From: Azolla caroliniana
Lineage: Eukaryota; Polypodiophyta
Length of the DNA stretch: 64,000 nt
Assembly: GCA_043228905.1 (NCBI GenBank)
Contig: JBHGNT010000002.1
Location: 16,864,001 to 16,928,000, forward strand
Direction: 5' to 3'
Part shown: piece by piece, positions 22,311 through 31,104 of the stretch
Layout of the letters: every line of letters starts with the position of its first letter
Position numbering within the stretch: the stretch's first letter is position 1
The notes under the pieces: generated by a model
Database searches by the model: none
Told to the model about the DNA's origin: nothing
What the model saw: only the letters and a program-made list of their open reading frames with translations
Translations under genes and position numbers: made by a program

Positions 22311-22705
22311 GGGTCGATAGAGAATGTGTTCAGTTTGCGATCAAGGATTGTAAAGTTGGTAAAATATTGTCTTTCTAATATACATCATGTTTATATCAAA
22401 TACTCTTGCTTCTTGATTCATACTTTGTCTCAATCTTCCTTATTAAATCATATTTTGTCTCTATCTTGCTTCTTGAATCATATGTTGTCTCTATCTTCTA
22501 TCTATTCTCATCTCTCTCACACACACACATTACTCGTAACTCTTCTTCTTGCTACTCTTAACCTTTCTAACATCACCATACAAGCCTTATTAAAATTTAA
22601 GTTCCTTCAACTCCCCTTAACCTTCGTCCCTGCGACTTCGCCGCACGAACCACAACTACCCCGACACATTTGGTGAACCCGACGTGAAGGCGGCGACGAG
22701 GAGAA

Positions 22706-24820
22706 ATGGAGGAGCAAATGAGGCTTATGTGTATGATGATGGAACGAGTGATGCGGCAACAAGGGATGATGGCAAGTATCGACAAAGCCGTCGACAATAT
22801 TCTCGCACGAGTAGGAATCTTCGAAGGTATAAATTTAACAAGATTTCTGAAGATTTATAATGAAGAAATGCTTAAACGCGGTGTCGACGAAGCTACAAAA
22901 ATTAATAATTTTAGTCGAGTCGCTGCGATTGGGCTACAAGAGAGGATCCAAGAGCTCCAAAGGGAGAATCAGACATGGACAACATTCGAAAGGGCATTAC
23001 TCAATGAATACAACCTCAACGATATGTCAAGGATGACAAGGCGAGCTTTCATGGATTGGGTAGAGTCTAATAAACATTTAAGTGTTTTGGAAGTATTAAA
23101 AGAGTTTTCTGAAAGATTTGAGCAACTAAATGTTAGAGATAGAAATATAATAGTGCTAGATAAAGTCATATTATTTCTACAAGCTACTAATATTAAAGAC
23201 AGGAAGGACTTGGGAATGCTTTTAGAAGATCAGAATAGTCCAAGTGGACTTACCGAAGACTAAGAGGAGGTGAAAAGGACGTGCGCCCATTTCTGCAAAA
23301 GAAAGTTATGGTTTATGGAGTTGCCCGACAGAAATGATGAAGAAACGGGGAATGAGTCGGGAGAAAAGAAAGTAGAAGAATCACTCTTACACAAATTGGT
23401 GAAAGGCATGAAAGACTTGTCGATCAAAGTGACGAAGCTAGAATCGGGACAAAGCTCGACTTCATCAAGGCAAGGAGGTGGAATGGTGCGAAGGTGTATG
23501 TGGTGTGATAGTATCGACCACCAGAAGAAAGATTGTCAAGAGCATAGGGATGCTCTTAATCATAATAAAATCTACTATCAAGATGGCAAGATTCACTCAA
23601 CTGAGACTCGACAACCACTTCAACTCAACTTCAGGCGAGGAGGAATGAAAAGGCTAATGGAAGATGCCGAGAGAGAAACGACTCAAGCGATACAATCCGT
23701 GGCAACCTTAGGATTGCGCGTAGAAGACTCATATGGTGGATCTGGCTTTTGGCAAGATGTGATGGATTATGCAAGAAAAGGGAAGGTTCGAGTGGATGAA
23801 TTAAAAAGAGCGGGAGATGAAATACGAAACTTCACTGGATGGAATGATCCAGTAGACGTGCTATCAGCATTCGCCCAAGTGAATGCACAAGATGTGCTAG
23901 TGGAAGAGAAGCGGAAGAGAGCTGAGGAAGCTGATCCGACAAAGAGACATGAGACACGAGAACAAAAGAGAAGGGAGATGGAAAAGGGTGCTATTGAGCC
24001 GAAGGAAGCTGATAAAGTAAAAGGAAAGACAGGCCCATCTTTCAAGCTTGCCTCAGACATAGAAACAACGACGGATATAAAAAAGGTACTAGAAACAAGA
24101 ATATTAAATAGTAAGGTAGAATTTACTTTAAGAGAAGTGTTGGGCATAGCAAAGAAAGAATTTCATGAAGTTATCATAGATATTATTAGAAGGAAGAGAC
24201 AGGTGACGGAGGAAATTACGGGAGGGTGTGCAGCAACACTCCAAGATTTGTATGGTGGCACCATCAATGCTGCAAGTGTAAAAAACCAGAATGATGTTGG
24301 CATCCATGAAGGGGATAGGAGTCACTATACAAGGGACCATTGGGCTCGAGCAACAACGGAGGCACCTGCAAAAATTGGGGAGCAGCAAATTCCATGTATT
24401 GCTTTGATCGATCATGGGTTAGAGATTAACATGATGTCATCGGAATTTTACGCTCGAGGACGATGGCCGATCGACAAGAATCATGGGTGGAAAATAAGAG
24501 CTGCCACAGAAACTACGGAGGATCTATTCGGAGCATGTCCTAGTGTGAAGGTAACAATTGGTGATGTCTCGGTGAATCAAAATTTCTTTGTGCAGGATCG
24601 ATCAACCTACCCCGTCATCCTTGGCCAGCCCTACATCACCGCAGTGAGGATGGAAACAAAGATTATTGATGATGGTTCGGCTTTCGCGAGAATCAAGAGT
24701 CAAGATGGAAGAAAGACTGTCCAATTCTTAACCGTGAGGCCCAACCATGAAAGAAACAAAGAATGCTTGAGGGAACATCCAATTCAAGAGATGGATGAAG
24801 AGTTTTCCCAGGATTTTTAG
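22706..24820 (+). CDS. Gy2 gag-protease, one in-frame stop at 23261
   Basis: The frame starts MEEQMRLMCMMMERVMRQQG just after the leader and is open to 24820 except for TAA at 23261-23263 (GLTED*EEVKR). Gag helical domain is 22790-23260. The nucleocapsid knuckle CMWCDSIDHQKKDC is near 23500. The protease has CIALIDHGLEINMMS with Asp-His-Gly at 24410-24418 and the hydrophobic part FFVQDRSTYPVILGQPYI. The frame ends ..GAT TTT TAG, the candidate frameshift site. Gag builds the particle and protease cuts the polyprotein. The stop at 23261 aligns exactly with a TAG in Gy1 gag, so it may be part of the design rather than damage. Confidence 0.87.
24811..24820 (+). promoter_or_regulatory. Candidate -1 frameshift site of Gy2 (GGATTTTTAG)
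   Basis: The zero frame is CAG GAT TTT TAG. The -1 frame is open from 24799 and runs directly into pol. A short hairpin (GGGCT/AGCCC, 24840-24855) lies about 20 bases downstream. The same ten bases occur at the same place in Gy1. Confidence 0.62.
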
Positions 24821-27800
24821 ATAGGGCTTTTACAGGTAGGGGCTGTGATAGCCCGAGCATAAAAGAAAACCCCATAAATAATAATGTAAATAAAGATATT
24901 CCTTGTACAATCTCATCTAATGGTGCTACTTTTATACTAAAAGTAAATAATAATAAAATACAAAATGCTTTCGAGTACTTTAAGTGTTCTGGATTAATAG
25001 ATGATGATGAAGAAATTCAGGATATGTTTGAAGAATTAAGTTTTGAAGATACAATAACTCATTTGGAAGCAATGGAAGAAGACAACGAAATCCAAGTTCC
25101 TGTCCATTCAATCAAGATGTATGAGGTCATTGAAGAAGTTGCTCGAAAGGATCATGAAGCACATGTACTAATAAAGTACAAGACAGTGGAGAAGAAGGTT
25201 CGTCCTATTGCTGCTCCACTTCCAGGGGATAGTGAAAAGGCAATCAAAGAAGCAGCCACAGAGCCAATGATCATAGACCCACGAAAGGTAGGACATGTGT
25301 TTACTCCGGAAACAATACAAGGGATGAAAATAGGAGGGGGTGATTTCCTATTACCCGCTGAAGAAAAGCAGTTCAGGGAGATGTTAAAAAGGCATGGAAA
25401 GGCGTTCGCATTCCAACCGGAAGAAATAGGGTGTGTGGATCCAGAAATTGTGGAGCCCATGGTTATATTCACTATCCCTCATATTCCATGGAACTTTAAG
25501 CCAATACCCATGCCTAGGGCTAGAATCCCTCAACTATTAGAACTTTTGAAAGAAAAGATAAGGATGGGTATCTTGGAACCATCGAACGCTCCTTACTCGA
25601 GTCGATGGTTCACTGTGTTAAAGAAAGATGGGCGACTCCGATTTATCCAAGATATGCAACCCGTGAATAAGGTAACAATCCGAAACTCGGGAGTAGGGCC
25701 AATTGTGGATGAGTTTGCTGAGATGTTTGCAGGAAGAGCTATATATTCAATGGGAGACCTTTATTCTGGGTATGATCAATTTCAACTTGCTATCAAAAGT
25801 CGAGATATAACTTCTATCAAGACACCTATAGGGTTAGTACGGATGTGCACCTTGCCGCAAGGAGCAACCAACTCAGTGGCGCATATGATGAATGGAATGA
25901 ACAAGGTACTTCGTGATTTTATTCCTCATATTACAATGCCTTTTCTAGATGATGTTCCAATTAAGGGATGCAAGGAGGAAGAGAAGAACGAGGAATTGGA
26001 CGAAAGTGGTTGCCGTCAATTCATTACCGATCATATCAAGGATTGTGAGAAGGTGCTATCAAGGATGGAAGAAGTGCATTTGACCTTATCAGGGGCGAAG
26101 TCAATATTTGGGGCAAAAGAGATATTAATAGTTGGTCATATGTGTGGCCCGTATGGGAGAAAGCCATCCCCAACCAAGGTCAATGCAATTCAAAATATGC
26201 AAGAGGAATGTACATCCATCTCAGAAGTACGAAGGTTTCTGGGGGTATGTGTTTTTTACTGTAAATGGATTCCGCATTATGCCCATTTATCTGAACCTTT
26301 ATATAGACTCCTAAGAAAAGGAGAGACATTTGAATGGAGTGAAGAGCATTCAGAGGCAATGAAGAAATTGAAGTACTACTTGGCACAAGCTCCACCATTA
26401 AAGCAACCAGACTACACCCGGCCCATATATCTCACAGTAGACTCTAGTCCCATTGGAATTGGATGGGTGATAAGCCAACAAGATAGGGAAGAAAGGTATC
26501 CAGTCCGATTCGGGGCAAAGGTTCTTAGTGGTCAACAAAGAAAATATGCACAGGTGAAAAGAGAGCTATGGGGGATAGTAACAGCTGTAAAGACTGACAG
26601 AGATTACTTAATTGGTGCTGAAGTAATAATAGAAACAGATTGTTTGCCTATTCTGGGTATCATAGCTAATTGTGATATTCCAGATCAAGCCATGTTAAGA
26701 TGGTGTATCTATATTAGATCAATCAACCCTGAAGTTCGACATATCTCTGGGAATAGAAATGCAGTAGCAGATATGTTATCAAGAGCAAGGTATGAGGAAG
26801 AGGAGATTCCAGACTCGGACGATGAGGACAAAGAACAAACAGTCCTTACCACAAGCATTACTCGGGAAGGAGGAATGCAGTTTCTAGAAGAGGAGTATGA
26901 AGAAGAGTTCAAGGAAATAGGGAAATACCTACAAACCCCTGACAAGTACAAAGGTCGATCTGGAAAAGAGTTCGCACAGTTTCGCAAGAAAGCCCATAAG
27001 TTCTTCCTGCATGAAGGATATCTATGGCGACATCCGAAAACCAAGACTGGAAACCCGCAAAGAGTAATAGGTTTTGAAGGGCAAAGAAAGGAGATAATCA
27101 AAGAGCTGCATGACAAAGAATGGGCTGGTCATCGAGGAGTGTGGGCCACTTTCAGTAAGATTAAAGAACGATTTTGGTGGCCTCGATACTATGAGCAAAT
27201 AAAAAAGTATGTGGAAACTTGTCCCACTTGTCAATATTATTCAAATGTAAAATTTTGTGATGAATTACACCCAACATACTCACCGGGGGTGCATTACAAG
27301 TGGATGATAGATTTGGTAACAATGCCACTTGGAGTAGGACAAAAGAGATACTTGGTTCTTGCTAGAGAAGATCTAACAAATCAAGTGGAAGGTCGTTCAT
27401 TGAGAACAAAAGGGACATTAGGAGTATGTCAATTCATCTTGGAGGACATTGTTTGTAGATATGGATGTATCGGGAAGATAGTGGCAGATAGGGGAGAACT
27501 CAATTCTGCGGAAGCTCAAGATTTTTTTGACAAAATAGGAATTCGGCTTTCTTTGACAACGGCGTACAATCCAGAAGCTAATGGAAAGGTAGAAAGGGGA
27601 CATGGGCCAATAGTCAAAGCTTTGGCAAAGGCATGTAGAGGACGGGTTAGTGATTGGCCAAAAACCTTACCCTATGCACTATGGGCTGATAGGACAACTC
27701 ACAACACTGTTACTGGATATATGCCTGCAGAATTAATCACAGGACAGAAGCCAATAATGCCAATTGAAGAAAAGATAACTACATGGGCTGTGTTGCCTTG

Positions 27801-28275
27801 GGAATCGGAAATGAGTAGGGAAGATTTACTTGCGGTTCGAATACGACAACTTCAATCAAGGATAGAAGACATAGAAAAAGCAGCTACTAGATTGAAAGAG
27901 GCAAGAATCAAGAATAAGGACAGATTTGACAAGATGAAAAGAATACGACCAAGAAAGGTGCAAGAGGGAGATTGGGTATTAGTATATGATAATAGCCTAG
28001 ATAATCAATACAGTACTATTCGGAAGTTTGCAAAAAGATGGTTTGGACCTTATGAAGTTAGGAAAATAACAGATAAAGCCACATATTTCCTCAATGAATT
28101 AGATGGGACAGAAATTCGTATCCCAATTGCAGGAAAAAGGATTAAAATATTTAAAAGGAGGGAGTCATTAGAGCCTGAATTTTATGAAGAAGTAAAAGAA
28201 CTAAAAGAATCGGAAGAAGTGTTGGATGAACTCTGCACAACCAATGTGCAAGTTCAGAGGGGGTGGGTGTCGTGA
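24817..28275 (+). CDS. Gy2 pol: reverse transcriptase, RNase H, integrase
   Basis: An open frame with no stop, in the -1 frame to gag-protease; the first ATG is at 25024. RT: KIGGGDFLLPAEEKQF, GILEPSNAPYSSRWF, GDLYSGYDQFQL and active site PFLDDVPIKG (FLDD 25942-25953). RNase H: LTVDSSPIGIGWV, VKRELWGIVTAV, ETDCLPILGI. Integrase: zinc finger HDKEWAGHRGVWATF...CPTCQYYS, first Asp in KWMIDLVTMP, second in VADRGEL, Glu in ANGKVERGHGPIVKAL. The C-terminal domain WFGPYEVRK is followed by a charged tail. No chromodomain was recognised. The stop lies 8 bases inside the 3' LTR. Integrase inserts the cDNA; RT and RNase H make it from element RNA. Confidence 0.93.
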   Translation, partial: LDRAFTGRGCDSPSIKENPINNNVNKDIPCTISSNGATFILKVNNNKIQNAFEYFKCSGLIDDDEEIQDMFEELSFEDTITHLEAMEEDNEIQVPVHSIKMYEVIEEVARKDHEAHVLIKYKTVEKKVRPIAAPLPGDSEKAIKEAATEPMIIDPRKVGHVFTPETIQGMKIGGGDFLLPAEEKQFREMLKRHGKAFAFQPEEIGCVDPEIVEPMVIFTIPHIPWNFKPIPMPRARIPQLLELLKEKIRMGILEPSNAPYSSRWFTVLKKDGRLRFIQDMQPVNKVTIRNSGVGPIVDEFAEMFAGRAIYSMGDLYSGYDQFQLAIKSRDITSIKTPIGLVRMCTLPQGATNSVAHMMNGMNKVLRDFIPHITMPFLDDVPIKGCKEEEKNEELDESGCRQFITDHIKDCEKVLSRMEEVHLTLSGAKSIFGAKEILIVGHMCGPYGRKPSPTKVNAIQNMQEECTSISEVRRFLGVCVFYCKWIPHYAHLSEPLYRLLRKGETFEWSEEHSEAMKKLKYYLAQAPPLKQPDYTRPIYLTVDSSPIGIGWVISQQDREERYPVRFGAKVLSGQQRKYAQVKRELWGIVTAVKTDRDYLIGAEVIIETDCLPILGIIANCDIPDQAMLRWCIYIRSINPEVRHISGNRNAVADMLSRARYEEEEIPDSDDEDKEQTVLTTSITREGGMQFLEEEYEEEFKEIGKYLQTPDKYKGRSGKEFAQFRKKAHKFFLHEGYLWRHPKTKTGNPQRVIGFEGQRKEIIKELHDKEWAGHRGVWATFSKIKERFWWPRYYEQIKKYVETCPTCQYYSNVKFCDELHPTYSPGVHYKWMIDLVTMPLGVGQKRYLVLAREDLTNQVEGRSLRTKGTLGVCQFILEDIVCRYGCIGKIVADRGELNSAEAQDFFDKIGIRLSLTTAYNPEANGKVERGHGPIVKALAKACRGRVSDWPKTLPYALWADRTTHNTVTGYMPAELITGQKPIMPIEEKITTWAVLPWESEMSREDLLAVRIRQLQSRIEDIEKAATRLKEARIKNKDRFDKMKRIRPRKVQEGDWVLVYDNSLDNQYSTIRKFAKRWFGPYEVRKITDKATYFLNELDGTEIRIPIAGKRIKIFKRRESLEPEFYEEVKELKESEEVLDELCTTNVQVQRGWVS

Positions 28276-29187
28276 AGAATGTGCTTCACGATATAAAAAT
28301 GAGCTTAAATGTTGTATTTAATAATATTTGAGAGACTTGAACCCACATCCTTATATACAATGTACAATGTACATACCACTAGGCTAGGCTATTTATTTGT
28401 AAAGGTGTGTAATAAATGTGCTTCATGATATAAGAATGAAGCTATATATTGTATTAAGTAAAATTGAGGGACTTGAACCCTCAACCTTGTATATCAAGCA
28501 CAAACCATACACCACTAAGCTAGGTTATTTGTTTTAGGGTTATATCCATCATTATACTTATCCCAATACATGGGAGCTCAAATGAGCATGATGGCTATCA
28601 TGCATCACATGCAATGCATGTGCGCCAAATGGCGATCATGCATAAGATGTAACTCATGCATTACATGCATGACATTACCATATGCATGGAAATACTTATA
28701 AAAAGAGAGAAAAGGGGAAAATAGGGTAATCAATCAAGAGAGAGTGAGAAAATAATACAATCAAGTAAAGAAGATTAGCCATTGGGTGGAGAACGTCTCG
28801 TTTCGAAGTTGAGGTTGTGGGTTCAAATCAAGGGTCGATAGAGAATGTGTTCAGTTTGCGATCAAGGATTGTAAAGTTGGTAAAATATTGTCTTTCTAAT
28901 ATACATCATGTTTATATAAAATACACTTGCTTCTTGATTCATACTTTGTCTCAATCTTCCTTATTAAATCATATTTTGTCTCTATCTTGCTTCTTGAATC
29001 ATATGTTGTCTCTATCTTCTATCTATTCTCATCTCTCTCACACACACACATTACTCGTAACTCTTCTTCTTGCTACTCTTAACCTTTCTAACATCACCAT
29101 ACAAGCATTATTAAAATTTAAGTTCCTTCAACTCCCCTTAACCTTCGTCCCTGCTACTTCGCCGCACGAACCACAACTACCCCGACA
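28268..29187 (+). repeat. 3' LTR of Gy2
   Basis: 920 bp, same length as the 5' LTR with about ten substitutions, most of them transitions. It is preceded by a purine tract (cagagggggtggg). It contains the same three tRNA-like modules as the 5' LTR. Confidence 0.92.
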
Positions 29188-29191
29188 CCGT

Positions 29192-30381
29192 CTCTCAGCG
29201 CGGTCCGTTTCATCTTTCCTCAGCCGTGCGCCGGCAAGACCTTCCAGCATTGCCGACCAGAATCCGTCTTTGCCCTCCTTTCGGGCCTCGCTGCCCCCGA
29301 CCCAAATGCCGGCCGACGCCGAGTAGTGGATGGCCTCCACGTCTCGGGCCGCTGCCTCTTCCATCAGTCTCTTCATTCCTCCTCGCCCGTCGTTTCGGTT
29401 TAGGGCCCTTCTGGTGTCGCCGACATGCACCCGGCCTTCCCATAGGTACACCACCCGGTTCCTCAACGCTTCTGCGAAATCGCCGCAGTCCTTCTGGATG
29501 TGGCCGACCTCGTCGCACCACATGCACCTGTTCCCCGCTGTCGGCCGTCGGTCACGAGCCGGTTCGCCGTCGTCCCTTCGAGTCTGGGCGATCTGGAGAT
29601 CCTTTATCGCCCGCGTCAACTCCTCCAGCGCTGCTCCTCCGGACGAGCCATTGACCATGCCGGTCGAAGCCGGACCGGTTTCGAGCCATTCCCGGGTTTC
29701 TTCCCTTCGCACTTGCGGTGCCGGTTCAAGCCTCCTTGCTGTGACAGAGCCCGCACTGGCCGCCCCGTTGTCAGCCCATTCTCGCCGTTTGTCGAAACGG
29801 CCACAGACTCTCTTCACCGCAGCCTAGTCGGTTGTCAGCCCGTCTTCGGTTTCCAGCAAGGAGCCGACTTGATCCCGGTCCCGCTCGTCCACCGACTTGA
29901 CGAAAAGTAGGACCCGGCTCATATCCAGAATGGTTCGATCAAGCGCCGAAAGGCGCGCAAAGCGTTTTTCGAACTCCCGGAGGAGTGCCGACGCGTTTCT
30001 TCCCTTGCCGGGGGACTCCACCCATTCCATGAAGTCTCGTTTCGAAAGCCGGAGCGCGTCGTCCAACCCGTATTTTTATAGGAGTCGGCCTTCGAACTCC
30101 TCCCAGGTACGGCTCTCCGCCCGCACCTCGAGCACCTCCGCATGGATGCTCGGCATCGCCACTTGAGGAAACCCGGCAAGACGCCTCTCTTCCAGAATGT
30201 CCCGCATCAGCATTTCTGCCCCGTAGGACGCCAAATACTTCGTGGCATCCTTTCCGCTGAACCGGCCGATCGTACCGACGACCGCCTCAATGGCTCTGTC
30301 GAGGGCGCCGGAGCCCTCGCGTGCGCTCAATATCCGATCCACGGCCGAAGCCATGGCCTCCGCAAGATCCGACCCTTTCAT
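29192..30381 (-). pseudogene. Gy1 gag, N-terminal part
   Basis: Minus strand, first ATG at 30381 (MKGSDLAEAMASAVDRILSA). The helical gag domain continues through SGKDATKYLASYGAEML and FMEWVESPGKGRNASALLREF. A TAG at 29826-29824 (TTD*AAVKR) is in the same place as the TAA of Gy2 gag. A second stop near 30075 is decay. The nucleocapsid knuckle CMWCDEVGHIQKDC follows. The frame is cut at 29188-29191 by Gy2 and resumes at 21746. Confidence 0.87.
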
Positions 30382-30405
30382 CTTCTGCTCTTCTGCCGCC
30401 TCCTG

Positions 30406-30421
30406 CACGTCGGGTTCACCA
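30406..30421 (-). other. Primer-binding site of Gy1
   Basis: TGGTGAACCCGACGTG on the minus strand, 3 bases after the LTR end at 30425. It is identical to the PBS of Gy2 and GyC and different from the initiator-tRNA PBS of the copia elements. I cannot name the tRNA. Confidence 0.75.
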
Positions 30422-30424
30422 AGA

Positions 30425-31064
30425 TGTCGAGGTATTCCTCGCGGATGCGTGGAATGAGGCGGGACCTCGGGGGTGGTCCTGTACCAAAGAGCAAGAGAGA
30501 AAGGAAAAGAGACCCACTAGGTGCGAGCGTAGATTCACAGGGACACGGCCCTTCGACACAAAGACGCGAGTGGGACAGCGACACGGAGAGACACGAATGT
30601 ATGTATCTATTAACAAAGACAACAACAAGAACACGAAAGCAACAAAACACGAAGTCGGTTACAACCGAACAGGCCGGCGAACAGATGCCGATGCCTGTTC
30701 GTAAACGTACAGAAAGAAAGGAGCAGGTTGGAGGTGCTGCCGGAAGCACTCGAGCATTCCTCAGAGCAGCGCGAGCCTCCCGAAACCTGTATAAAAAGAA
30801 GCTATGGAGTTTGCGAGCCAGAGAGAGAGAGAAGCCTTCGCCCACAAACCGACAACACTTCGTCCTCGACTCTCCGCGATCCCTTCCTCCTCCTCGTCTC
30901 CCTCCTCTTATAGGCAAAAAGGGAGCCATTTCCTATTAACTCCCTACCTACCGAATCTGCCTGCCTAGGATCTCCTATGTACAACATAAGGCGCACGTGC
31001 ATGAAGAGCCGGTTCCTACGCTCCGGTGCACCGATTCCGCTTGTGGACGGTTTTCTTCACGACA
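30425..31064 (-). repeat. 5' LTR of Gy1
   Basis: 640 bp, near-identical to 16635-17271, followed on the right by the target duplication ACGT. Confidence 0.9.
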
Positions 31065-31103
31065 ACGTTGTAAATGAAGAGAGAGGGTGACTCTATATAA
31101 AGC
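31065..31103 (+). repeat. Rest of the Cop1 3' LTR, broken off
   Basis: It continues the LTR after the Gy1 insertion (acgttgtaaatgaag...ctatataaagc) and stops at the TATA box. The last 218 bases of the LTR are missing, and GyD sequence follows without a duplication. Confidence 0.82.
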
Positions 31104-31104
31104 C

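Larger units (their letters stand above)
21747..22666 (+). repeat. 5' LTR of Gy2
   Basis: It starts TGTCGTGAAG and ends ACCCCGACA. Its first 25 bases fold as arms TCGTGAAG and CTTCACGA. It holds two antisense tRNA-like modules within a duplicated unit of about 135 bases, a cluster of CATGCA/TGCATG motifs (22070-22170), TATA-like acttataaaaag (about 22170), and one sense tRNA-like module. Confidence 0.92.
21747..29187 (+). mobile_element. Gypsy element Gy2, nearly intact, inserted in Gy1
   Basis: Two 920-bp LTRs (21747-22666, 28268-29187) differ at about ten positions. The target duplication is CCGT (21743-21746, 29188-29191). Taking out the element and one CCGT rejoins the Gy1 frame (AERR|VREITGW), which fixes the duplication at 4 bp. 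The PBS TGGTGAACCCGACGTG is at 22671. Gag-protease has a single stop, and pol is one open frame without stops. It is related in protein to Gy1 but is AT-richer and in the opposite orientation. Confidence 0.93.
16635..31064 (-). mobile_element. Gypsy element Gy1 (minus strand), split by Gy2
   Basis: Its LTRs lie at 30425-31064 (5' in element sense) and 16635-17271 (3'). They start TGTCGTGAAG and end CCTCGACA on the minus strand and differ by roughly 11 substitutions and one 3-base indel. The target duplication is ACGT (16631-16634 and 31065-31068). Removing the element and one ACGT recreates the sequence of the intact Cop1 LTR. Protein order is gag, protease, RT, RNase H, integrase. The coding part is clearly GC-rich compared with Gy2. 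Several stops make it inactive. Confidence 0.9.
11505..31103 (+). mobile_element. Copia element Cop1 (interrupted by Gy1 in its 3' LTR)
   Basis: The element consists of 5' LTR 11505-11963, PBS TGGTATCAGAACG at 11964 (initiator tRNA-Met type), gag, protease, integrase, RT and RNase H to 16142, a purine tract before 16429, and a 3' LTR beginning at 16429. That LTR is split by Gy1 at 16634/31065 and breaks off at 31103, about half-way through. Domain order gag-PR-INT-RT-RH is that of copia. Stops and frameshifts make it non-autonomous, yet the roughly 240 comparable LTR bases look identical. Confidence 0.88.

Noticed and set aside
28260-28275. Loss of the Gy2 pol end through the LTR
   Set aside because: The stop 8 bases inside the 3' LTR is a normal overlap for compact LTR elements, not damage.
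30378-30929. 183-codon open frame on the minus strand in the Gy1 LTR (also 16684-17124 in the other copy)
   Set aside because: It follows from the LTR being repeated and GC-rich; no ATG context, no recognisable domain, and the frame differs between the copies at the ends.
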